A stretch of DNA of 64,000 nt from Streptomyces sp. Isolate_45 (lineage in GTDB: Bacteria > Actinomycetota > Actinomycetes > Streptomycetales > Streptomycetaceae), in assembly GCF_024721315.2 (NCBI RefSeq), contig NZ_JANFAK020000012.1, forward strand, positions 35,307-99,306. Reading direction: 5' to 3'. How positions within the stretch are numbered: position 1 is the stretch's first letter; each line of letters opens with the position of its first letter. Below, piece by piece: positions 52,705 through 64,000 of the stretch. The notes below the pieces were generated by a model. It searched no databases, had not been told where the DNA came from, and saw nothing but the letters and a program-made list of their open reading frames with translations. Both the position numbers and the translations under genes were made by a program.

Positions 52705-55700
52705 ATGTCCGAAGTCCTCCCATCACCCGACCCCGCCCCGGCCTCGCCGGCCCAGCAGGGCGTTTGGCTCACCGATCGGCTGGGACTGGCCCGCGAGGCG
52801 TTCCACATGCCGGTGCGGATCTCCTTCGACCGGATCGACGCCGCGGCGCTGGCCCGCGCGGTGGCCGCCGTGACCGGGCGCCATCCCGCCCTGGCCGCCC
52901 GGCTGGTGGAGCGTGACGGCCGGGTCCGGCAGGAACCCGCGGAACGGCGGCCCGAACTGGAGCTGCTCGAAGCGCCTGCGGACGAGGCCGACCTGGAGAA
53001 GCGACTGGAGGAGGAGGCCGCTCGTCCGTTCACCCTGGAGACCGGCCCGCTCAGCCGCTTCACCCTGCTCCGGCGCGCCGACGGCAGCGCCGAGCTGTTG
53101 GTCACCGCCCACCACTCGGTCTTCGACGGCAACTCCAAGGACGTCCTGACCCGGGACCTCGCAGCCGCGTACTGCTCGCTGCCCCTGCCCGCGACCACTG
53201 CAGCGGCACCGGCCGCGCCGGCCGCGGAGCCGGACACCGTACGGAGGGCCGCCGAGTGGTACGGACCGCGTTGGGCCGCCGCCACCGAACCGGTACTGCC
53301 CGGCGCGCCCCGCACGCCGACCGCGGCCGGGGCCGGTGAGTCGGTCGAGTGGCGCCTCGAAGGCTCCGGGACGGCCGAGTTGGCCGCCGCGGCCGCCCTG
53401 ACCGGGACCACCGTCTTCGAGTTCCTGCTCGCGGCCCTGCACGGACTGCTGCGCCGCTACGGCGGCGACGCCGTGCCGGTGTCCGTACCGCTCTCCACCC
53501 GGACGCCCGAACTCGCGGGAGAGATAGGGCTGTTCGTCAACGAACTGCCCGTCCACGCGCCTGCGGCCGATGCGGCACACACCTTCGCCGGGTTCGCCGC
53601 CGCCGTCCGGGCCGAGCTGCGGGCCGGCTACCCCTACCGCGGCGTTCCCTTCGGCACCGCCGTCGCCGGGCTGGGCCCCCGCGTCGGGCTGACCCCGGTC
53701 TCGCTCGGCTACCGCCGGCGCGGCCCGGACCCGGACTTCGCCGACACCGGTGCCCGGGTGGCCTGGGCGGTGCACAACCGTACCGCCCGCAACACCCTTC
53801 ACCTCCAGATCGTCGAAGCCCCCGACTCCCCCGGCACCCCGGGCGGCGACATCGACTTCAGCCTCCAGTTCGACCCGGCCGTGCTCGCCCCGGACACCGC
53901 CCGCCGGATCGCCGGCCACTACCGGACCCTGCTCGCCGGCGCGGTCGCCGCACCCGGCACCCGGCTGCTGGACCTGCCGCTGCTGGACGCGGCCGAAAAC
54001 CGGGCCGTCACCACCGCGCCGAACGCCACCGACCGGCCCTATCCGGCCGACCGGACCGTGCTCGACCTGTTCCGCGCCCAGGCCGCCGCCACCCCCGAGG
54101 CCATCGCCGTCAGCGCCACCGGCCGCCGTCTGCGCTACCGCGAACTGCTTTCGCGGACGGACCAGTTGGCCGCGGCCCTGCGCACCGGCGGTGTCCGGCC
54201 CGGCGACCTGGTCGCCCTCCACCTGGACCGCACCGCCGACCTGCCCGCCGCGCTGCTCGCCGTCCTCGCCACCGGCGCGGCGTACCTGCCGCTGGACCCC
54301 GGCTATCCGGCCGAGCGCCTCGCCCTCGTCCTGCGCGACTCCGGAGCCGTTCTGGTGCTCGCCGACCGCGAGCCCGCGCCCGTGGTGGCCGCCGCCGCCC
54401 CCGCGGTCCTACGGCTCCCGGCCCCGTCGGCGGTCGACCACCACCCGGCCGGAACCACCCCCGACACCGCTCCCGGGCCGGACGACGTGGCGTACGTCCT
54501 CTACACCTCCGGATCCACGGGCCGCCCCAAGGGCGTGGCGGTCGGCCACCGGGCGCTGGTCAACCTGCTCACCTCCTTCGCCGGCCTGCTCGACTCCGGC
54601 CCTCGGCACGCCTGGCTCGGCCTGACCTCGCTCTCGTTCGACATCTCCGCGCTGGAGTTCTACCTGCCGCTGATCACCGGCGGCCGCCTGGTCCTGGCCC
54701 CCGACGGCCTCGCCGTCGACGGCCCCGGCCTGCTCGCGCTGATCGCCGCCGAGGGCGTCACCCACGTCCAGGCCACCCCGTCCGGATGGCGGGTGATGCT
54801 CACGGCGGGCACCGGCGCCGACGTGCTCACCGACGTCACCGGCCTGGCCGGCGGAGAGGCGCTGCCGCTGCCGCTCGCCCGCGAACTGCGTGCGCGCACC
54901 GCCCGCCTGTTCAATGTGTACGGTCCCACCGAGACCACCATCTGGTCCACCTGCGCCGAGATTCCCGCCGAGCCGCGGCAGGTCGGGATCGGCCGCCCGA
55001 TCGCCAACACCCGGGCCTACGTCGTCGACGAGCGGCTCGGCCCGACCCCGCTGGGCATCCCCGGAGAGCTCCTGATCGGTGGGGACGGCGTCGCTCACGG
55101 CTACCTCGGCCGGCCCGAACTCACCACGGAACGCTTCGTGCCGGACCCGTTCGGCCCGCCCGGCGCCCGGCTCTACCGCACGGGGGACCGCGCCGTTCGG
55201 ACGTCCGACGGCGAACTCGAATTCCTCGGCCGGATCGACGACCAGGTCAAGATCCGCGGTCACCGGATCGAACTCGGCGAGATCGAGTCGGCCCTGTTGG
55301 ACCACCCGGCCCTGACCCAGGCCGCCGTCGCCGTCCACACCGAGGAGGACGGTGAGCCCTTCCTGGCCGGCTACCTGGTCCCGACCGTCGGCGCCCCGCC
55401 GCCCGCCCCCACCGACCTGCGCGACCACCTGCTGCGCACGCTGCCGGCCGCGATGGCGCCGCAGCGCTGGCTCACCATGGAGCGCCTTCCCCTCACCCCC
55501 AACGGCAAGTTGGACCGGCGGGCCCTACCGGTACCACCGCGCGAGGCTCCGACTCGGCGGGCCGCCGATGCGGGCGACGGGACGACCGCGACGATCCGCC
55601 GGATCTGGGCCGAGGTGCTGGACCTGCCCGACGTCGGCCCGGAGGACGACCTGTTCGACCTCGGCGGGCACTCGCTGACGGTGATCCGGATCGCCGCCCG

Positions 55701-55797
55701 GATCCGCGACGCGTTCGGCGTGGAACTGGATTTCGACGTCTTCTTCGACGTCCCGACCCCGGCCGGCATCGCCGCCGCCGTCCGCGAGCGCCACTAG
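52705..55797 (+). CDS. NRPS module 1: condensation-adenylation-carrier, predicted glycine
   Basis: This 1030-residue protein has a condensation domain (about 10-430; HHSVFDG, His136-His137, Asp141), an adenylation domain (about 460-930; YTSGSTGRPKG near 600, NVYGPTETTIWS) and a carrier domain (GGHSLTV, Ser990). Reading the Stachelhaus positions by eye gives D-I-L-Q-L-G-V-I-W-K, close to the known glycine code DILQLGLIWK. There is no epimerase or thioesterase. Weak AAGTGAG lies before the ATG. It starts with a C domain, so it expects an acyl or peptidyl donor. It is followed by the second NRPS gene after 119 bp. Confidence 0.88.
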   Translation: MSEVLPSPDPAPASPAQQGVWLTDRLGLAREAFHMPVRISFDRIDAAALARAVAAVTGRHPALAARLVERDGRVRQEPAERRPELELLEAPADEADLEKRLEEEAARPFTLETGPLSRFTLLRRADGSAELLVTAHHSVFDGNSKDVLTRDLAAAYCSLPLPATTAAAPAAPAAEPDTVRRAAEWYGPRWAAATEPVLPGAPRTPTAAGAGESVEWRLEGSGTAELAAAAALTGTTVFEFLLAALHGLLRRYGGDAVPVSVPLSTRTPELAGEIGLFVNELPVHAPAADAAHTFAGFAAAVRAELRAGYPYRGVPFGTAVAGLGPRVGLTPVSLGYRRRGPDPDFADTGARVAWAVHNRTARNTLHLQIVEAPDSPGTPGGDIDFSLQFDPAVLAPDTARRIAGHYRTLLAGAVAAPGTRLLDLPLLDAAENRAVTTAPNATDRPYPADRTVLDLFRAQAAATPEAIAVSATGRRLRYRELLSRTDQLAAALRTGGVRPGDLVALHLDRTADLPAALLAVLATGAAYLPLDPGYPAERLALVLRDSGAVLVLADREPAPVVAAAAPAVLRLPAPSAVDHHPAGTTPDTAPGPDDVAYVLYTSGSTGRPKGVAVGHRALVNLLTSFAGLLDSGPRHAWLGLTSLSFDISALEFYLPLITGGRLVLAPDGLAVDGPGLLALIAAEGVTHVQATPSGWRVMLTAGTGADVLTDVTGLAGGEALPLPLARELRARTARLFNVYGPTETTIWSTCAEIPAEPRQVGIGRPIANTRAYVVDERLGPTPLGIPGELLIGGDGVAHGYLGRPELTTERFVPDPFGPPGARLYRTGDRAVRTSDGELEFLGRIDDQVKIRGHRIELGEIESALLDHPALTQAAVAVHTEEDGEPFLAGYLVPTVGAPPPAPTDLRDHLLRTLPAAMAPQRWLTMERLPLTPNGKLDRRALPVPPREAPTRRAADAGDGTTATIRRIWAEVLDLPDVGPEDDLFDLGGHSLTVIRIAARIRDAFGVELDFDVFFDVPTPAGIAAAVRERH

Positions 55798-55869
55798 GAC
55801 CCGGCACGCCGGGCGCAGGCCACTTCGCCGCGCCCGGCCCCACCGCGTCCGCACCCTCCCGCTCCCCCG

Positions 55870-55909
55870 CCGAACGCCCGAACCCCCGAACGTCCGAACG
55901 TCCGAACAG
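55870..55909 (+). repeat. Five copies of an 8-bp repeat before the second NRPS gene
   Basis: CCGAAC starts at 55870, 55878, 55886, 55894 and 55902, an exact 8-bp period with two variable bases. It ends at the AGGA ribosome-binding site of the next gene. Slipped-strand change of copy number would alter the leader length but not the frame. Confidence 0.7.
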
Positions 55910-55916
55910 GAACCCG

Positions 55917-58900
55917 ATGACGGATACCCAGGACCTGCCCACCGACTGGTCCGCGGCCAAGCGCGCCCTGCTCAGCCGGCGGCTGCGCGGCGCCGCGGCG
56001 CCCGCCCGGGTGGTGGAGCCCCGCCCGGTGGGCACCGCGCCGCCCCTCTCCAGCGGCCAGGAACGGCTCTGGTTCATGGACCAGCTGGCGCCCGGCTCCA
56101 CGGCCTACACCCTGGCGCCGGCCCGCCGGTTCCGCGGCCCGTTCGACCGCGCCGCGCTGGATGCCGCGCTGACCGATCTGGTGGCCCGGCACGAGAGCCT
56201 GCGCATGACCTTCCGCACCACCGAGGCCGGTACCGCCGAGGTCCGGGTCGCCGAGCCCGCGCCGTTCGCCGCCCAGCACCTGGACGTCGGCGCGGACCCG
56301 GACCCGCAGGCGCGCGCCGCCGCCGAACTCGGCGCGCTGATCGCCGAGCCCTTCGACCTCCAGGTCGGCCCGCTGCTGCGCGCGCTGGTCGTCCGGATCG
56401 CCGAGGATGACCACGTCCTCGCCCTGGTGATGCACCACATCATCGGCGACGGCTGGTCGATCGACATCCTCAACCGCGAGCTCGACCTCCGCCACGCCCA
56501 CCACGCGCACGGCGTTCCGGGTGAACTCCCGCCCCTTCCGGTCCAATTCGGGGACTACGCGGCTTGGCAACGGAATCGTCTGGACAACGGTGCGCTCGCC
56601 GCCTCGCGCGAGCACTGGCGCACGCGGCTCGACGGCGTCCCGGCCCTGGAGCTGCCCTCCGACCGGCCCCGGCCGGCGCGGTTCACCTTTGACGGGGCCG
56701 CGATCGAGTTCCGCTGGAACACCGAACTCTCCCGCCGGGTGGGCGAAGTGGCGCGGGCCCACGGCGCCTCCACGTACATGGTGCTGATGGCCGCGTTCCA
56801 GGCCCTGCTGGGCCGGCACGCCGGCCGGCGCGACTTCGCCGTCGGCTCCGCCGTCGCCGGTCGCCTCCACCACGAACTCGAAGGCGTTGTCGGCGCGTTC
56901 GTGAACATGTTGCCGATCCGCGCCCGGCTCTCCGCCGACCTCGACTTCGGCCGTCTGATCAGCCGGGTCCGCGAGACCACGCTCGACGCGTACGCGCACC
57001 AGGAGGTGCCCTTCGAGCAGATGGTCAACGATCTCGCGGTGGAACGCGACGTCAGCCGCGCTGCCGTCTTCCAGACCACCTTCGCCTTCCAGAATTACGG
57101 CGACCCCGCCTCCACCACCACCGCGGGCCCGGAATCCGAGGGCTTCGGCTACGAGGCCACCACCACCCACGCCGACCTCGCCCTCTACATGCGCGAGGAG
57201 GCGGACGGCGGCCTCTACGGTCTGTTCACCTACCGCACCGACCTCTTCGACGCGGGCACCGTCGAACGCCTCGCCGAGCGGTTCCGGCTGCTGACCGCGG
57301 CCGGCATCGCCGATCCCGCACTGCCGGTCGACCGGCTCCCGCTGCTCGGTGCGGCCGAGCGGACGGCCGTGCTGGAGACCTGGGCCGCCGGCCCCGCACT
57401 GCCGGACGGCGGTCCCGCCACGCTCACCGGGGCGTTGGCCCGGACGGCGGCCCGATCGCCCGGGGCGCCGGCGTTGGTCTTCGAGGACCGCACGCTGACC
57501 TACGGCGACCTCGACCGGCGCGCCAACGCCATGGCCCGGCGGCTACGGGCGCTGGGGGTCGGGCCGGACGACCGGGTGGCCGTCTGCCTGGAGCAGTCCG
57601 CCGAGCTGGCCGTCGCCCTGGTCGCCGTCCTCAAGGCCGGTGGCGGCTACCTGCCGCTCGACCCCGAGCAGCCCCCCGCCCGGCTCGCCCACCTGGTCGC
57701 CGACGCCGGAGCGAAGGTCCTGATCACCGACGGCGTGCTGCGACCGCGGTTCGGCGACCACCCCGCGGTGGACCTGCTCACGGGCGACCTCGACGAGGCG
57801 ACCGAGCAGGACGGGGCGCCGCTGGAGGAGGTCTCCGGCGCCGACCACCTGGCGTACGTGATCTACACGTCGGGCTCCACCGGCACGCCCAAGGGCGTCG
57901 CCGTACAGCACCGCCAGGTCCTCAACTACCTCGCGGGGGCCGGCGAGCGACTGCGGATCGTACCCGGTTCCTCCTTCGGACTGCTGCAGTCCCTCTCCTT
58001 CGACTTCAGCATCACCATGCTCTACCTGGCCCTCACGACCGGTGGCCGGGTACACCTGCTGTCGCGACGGATCGCGGGCGTGGAGCTGGCCGCGGAGATC
58101 GAGCGGGCCGGCATCGACTACCTGAAGATGACGCCCTCGCACCTGGCCGCGCTGTCCGCCGACGCGCCGCTCGCGCGGTTGCTGCCGCGCCGGGCACTGG
58201 TCCTCGGCGGCGAGGCCGCCAACTGGTCCTGGGCGGCGGGCATCGCCGCACTGGGCCGGTGCGCGGTGTTCAACCACTACGGGCCGACCGAGGCGACGGT
58301 GGGGATCACCGTCCACGAGGTCACCGCCGACGGCGTGGACGCGCCGGGCTACACCCCGATCGGCACTCCGCTGGCCGGTGGGCGCTGCTACGTGCTGGAC
58401 GAGGCCCGCAATCCCGTTCCGCCGGGCGTCACCGGGGAGTTGTACGTGGGCGGGGACCGACTCGCCCGCGGCTACCTCGGGCGGCCGGACCTGACGGCGG
58501 AACGGTTCCTGCCCGACCCGTACGCCGACCCGGCCGGCTCGGAGCCGTCCACGGCCGACCCGTCCGGCACCGGGCCGGGTCGCACCGACCCGGGCGCCCC
58601 GGGAGAGGGCGGCCCGCGGATGTACCGCACCGGCGACCTCGCGCGCTGGCGCGCCGACGGGTCCCTGGACTACCTCGGCCGCGTCGACGACCAGATCAAG
58701 GTCCGCGGCTACCGGGTCGAGCCCGGCGAGATCGAGGCCGTGCTCACCGCGCTGCCCGGCATCACCCAGGCGGTGGTCCTGGCCCGTGGCGAGGGCGTCA
58801 AGCAGAACCTCGTCGCCTACCTGGAACGCCCCGCCGGCGGCGAACCGCCGACCGCCGCCGATCTGCGGGCCGCCCTGGGCGAGGTCCTGCCGGACTACAT

Positions 58901-61561
58901 GGTCCCCGCCCGCTACGTGGTGCTGGACCGGCTGCCGCTGCTCGCCCACGGCAAGGTCGACCGGAAGGCGCTGCCCGAGCCCGCGGACGCCCCGCCCGCC
59001 GGCGCCCACGTCGATCCGGAGGGCGGGACCGAGCAGGTGATCGCCGCCATGTGGGCGGACCTGCTGGACCTCCCCCGGGTCGGCGCGATGGACGACTTCT
59101 TCGCACTGGGGGGCCACTCCCTGCTCGCCACCCAGGTGGTCGCCCGGATGCGCCGGGCCTTCCCCGACCTGGCCACCCCGGTCGGCGTGATGGACCTCTT
59201 CAAGCACCCGACGGTCCGTCGGCTCGCCGCGCTGGTGGCCGCTCCGGAGGCCGACCGCGGCCCGCGCCGGCTGCTGCACCTGCTCACCCCCGAGCGGCGC
59301 ACGGTGGCAGCCAGCGTGGTCTGCGCCCCGTACGGCGGCGGCAGCGCGCTGATCTACAAGCCGCTCGCCGACGCCATGCCGGCGGACTGGGCCCTGCACT
59401 CCATCGCCGTCCCCGGCCACGAGCTGGGCGAGGAGGCGCTGGACATCGACGAGGTCGCCCGGCTCTGCGCCGAGGAGATCGTCGCCCACGTCGAGGGACC
59501 ACTGGTGCTCTACGGGCACTGCGGGGTCGGAGTCAGGTTGACCGTGGAGATCGCCCGTCGGGTGGAGGCGGCCGGGCGGGAGATCGACGCCGTCCACCTC
59601 GGAGGCATCTTCCCGTTCGCCCGCCCGAAGGGCCGCGGCGCCGCGCTCGCCGAGCGCTTCGCCGAGCTGTCCGCCCGCCTGCGCAGCGACCAGGGCATGA
59701 TCAACGCCCTGGCCGCGGCGGGCCTGGACGTGGACGAGGTCGACGAGGACCAGCTGCGGCTGATCGTGCGCAACCGCCGGATCGGGACCAAGGGCGCCGA
59801 GCGCTACTTCGGCGAACTGTACGAGAGCGAGGGCGGCCGCATCACGGCCCCGGTGATCGCCGTCTGCGGCGACCGCGATCCGGCGACCGAGTTCTACGAG
59901 GAGCGGTTCCGCGAGTGGCACCGGATCACCGGCACCGCGGCCGTGGTGGTCCTGGACGAGGCCGGGCACTTCTACCTCAAGTACCGCGCCGAGGAGTTGG
60001 CCGACATCCTGACCGGGGTGCACCGCTCGATCGCCACCGGCGAGGAGGCGCGCCACGGGCGCAACGCCGACGCCACCTGGTGGTTGGCTGGCCTGTCCCG
60101 CGACGCCGCCGGGACGGAACCCGTCCTTGAACCGGCCCCCGAGCGGGAAGCCGCACGGCCGGAGGAGTCGGAGCGGGCCGGGACGACGAGGAAGGCCCGC
60201 AAGGGCCGCGAGCGCGGCCCCGTCCGCCCGACGATGGGCCGCTTCCTGGCCGTCGCCACCGGCCAGCAGCTCTCGATGATCGGCTCGGCGCTCACCGAGT
60301 TCGCCCTGCCGATCTGGGTGTACCTGCAGACCGGCTCGCTGTTCCAACTCGGCCTGCTCGCCGCCTTCGGCCTGGTGCCCGGCATCGTGGTCGCCCCGCT
60401 GGCCGGCGCCATCGTCGACCGCGGCGACCGCCGCCGGGTGATGCTGTGGGGCGACGTCGCGGCGGGCCTGACCCAGGCGGCGCTGCTGGCGCTCCACCTC
60501 AGCGGCTCGCTGGAGACCTGGCACTGCTACGTGATGATCTCCGTGCTCTCGGCCGCGCTCGCCTTCCAGCGCGTCGCCTGGGGCTCGGCGGTGCCGCAGT
60601 TGGTGCCCAAGCGCTTCCTCGGCCGCGCCAACGGCGTCGTCCAGATGGCGTTCGGTCTGGCCCAGTTCCTCGTGCCGCTGATCGCGGTCGGCATCCTGCA
60701 CGTGATCGGTCTCGGTGGCATCCTGGTCTTCGACGTCGTCAGCTACCTGATCGCAACCGGTGTCACGCTGGCGGTGCGCTTCCCCGACGCGATGGCCGCC
60801 ACCCGTCGCGAGAGCGTCGCCGCCGAGATCCGGGCGGGCTTCCAACGGGCCCTGGGCAGCAGACACTTCAGGGCCATGCTGTTCTGGTTCGCGGTGCTGA
60901 ACATCTTCCTCTCCCCGCTGTTCCTGCTCGTCACCCCGCTGGTGCTCTCCTTCTCCTCGACCGCGGCGGCCGGCTGGGTCTCCACCGCGGCCGGTCTGGG
61001 CGCCGTCCTCGGCGGCCTCACCCTGCTGGTCTGGGGCGGTCCGCGGCGGATGCGCCTGCGCGGGGTCCTGCTCGCCACGCTCGGTCTCGCCGCCGCCTGC
61101 GTCGTCACCGGCCTGCGGCCCTCGGTGACCGTGGTCGCCGCCGGCGCGTTCGGCATGACCTACGGGCTGGCGCTGCTCAACGGCATCTACGCGACGGTCG
61201 TCCAGACCAAGGTGCCGATGCGCTTCCACGGCCGGGTGATCGCGGTGAACACCATGGTCGCCTGGTCCACCCTCCCGATCGGCTTCGCCCTGGTCGCCCC
61301 GCTCGGCCCCGAGTTGCTCCAGCCGCTGATGGACGAGGGCGGCGCCCTGGCCTCCAGCGTCGGCGCGCTGATCGGCACCGGCGACGGGCGCGGCATCGGT
61401 CTGCTCTACCTGGTGTTCGGCCTCGCCATGGCCGCACTGGTCCTGATCAGCCTCTGCGTTCCCGTCCTGGCCCGCTTCGACCGGGAAGTCCCGGACGCCG
61501 AATCCGACGACCTGATCGGCCTGGAGACCCTGCGGGCCCGCGCGAAAAGCGAGATGAGCAC

Positions 61562-61565
<4 letters not shown>
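55917..61565 (+). CDS. NRPS C-A-T-thioesterase fused to an MFS exporter, predicted aspartate
   Basis: The 1882-residue frame is unbroken. Order: C domain (about 40-460; HHIIGDG, His173, Asp178), A domain (about 505-1010; YTSGSTGTPKG near 650), carrier (GGHSLLA, Ser1068), thioesterase (about 1120-1375), charged linker, then a complete MFS transporter (about 1440-1850, starting MGRFLAVATGQQLSMIGS). The A code read by eye is D-F-T-K-V-G-H-V-G-K, near the aspartate code DLTKVGHIGK. The thioesterase nucleophile is Cys1202 in YGHCGVG, with Asp1319 or Asp1321 and His1351 completing the triad. The linked exporter suggests the product is released straight into transport. ATGA overlap with the next gene. 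Confidence 0.88.

Positions 61566-64000
<2,435 letters not shown>

Noticed and set aside
57543..61229. Minus-strand open frame of 1228 codons
   Set aside because: Antisense to the NRPS-MFS fusion gene; no domain and His/Arg/Gln-rich sequence.

Overview
The window is very GC-rich and dense with genes. Third codon positions are almost always G or C, GTG starts are frequent, and many neighbouring genes share ATGA or GTGA overlaps. This style, together with an end of a ram/amf-type (SapB-like lanthipeptide) cluster, mycothiol-dependent chemistry, an orphan RsbW-like kinase, ECF sigma factors and NRPS genes, points to Streptomyces or a close relative. No rRNA, tRNA, insertion sequence or CRISPR array was seen.

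Layout. 0-3 kb: the tail of a ram/amf-like locus (two half ABC transporters and the RamR-like regulator). 3.4-8.6 kb: a tiny membrane peptide, an RsbW-like kinase, three membrane genes (PAP2, YihY, a PAP2-diacylglycerol kinase fusion) and a flavodoxin-like protein. 8.7-14.5 kb: an N-acetylglutaminylglutamine-type amidotransferase with an S9 peptidase, divergent from a spore-photoproduct-lyase-like radical SAM protein. 14.8-18.0 kb: STAS, VOC, trypsin-like and Ohr proteins. 18.6-21.5 kb: glgX behind a dyad-rich promoter, and cbiZ. 21.5-26.9 kb: a five-gene valine/isobutyryl-CoA degradation operon (mmsA, acyl-CoA dehydrogenase, HIBYL-CoA hydrolase, mmsB, enoyl-CoA hydratase) whose upstream region carries a cobalamin riboswitch on the same strand. 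27.9-33.6 kb: the glyoxylate bypass (aceA, aceB, a 3-hydroxyacyl-CoA dehydrogenase), divergent from a RamB/ScfR-type regulator, with paired GCAAAC boxes between them.

33.6-43.7 kb: an ECF-transporter S-component remnant, a serine beta-lactamase-family hydrolase, two tandem secreted alpha/beta hydrolases, an ECF sigma factor with its membrane partner, a secreted beta-helix protein, and an FHA plus Ser/Thr kinase pair. 44-52 kb: secreted enzymes (a penicillin-acylase-family protein with an esterase, and a PE-PPE/cutinase-like hydrolase), two frameshifted lectin-module genes and a LuxR-SARP regulator. Two promoters here carry almost identical heptamer direct repeats (11-bp period, 7 bp before the -10), which looks like a small local SARP regulon.

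52.4-64 kb (right edge): an NRPS operon. Protein 1 is C-A-T (predicted glycine). Protein 2 is C-A-T-TE (predicted aspartate) fused in one polypeptide to a complete MFS exporter, and its thioesterase has Cys instead of Ser as nucleophile. Protein 3 is C-A... (acidic pocket, so probably a basic amino acid) and runs off the window. A DasR-like dre box sits at the predicted transcription start. The NRPS-TE-MFS fusion, the SARP boxes and the B12 riboswitch facing valine catabolism are the observations most worth following.
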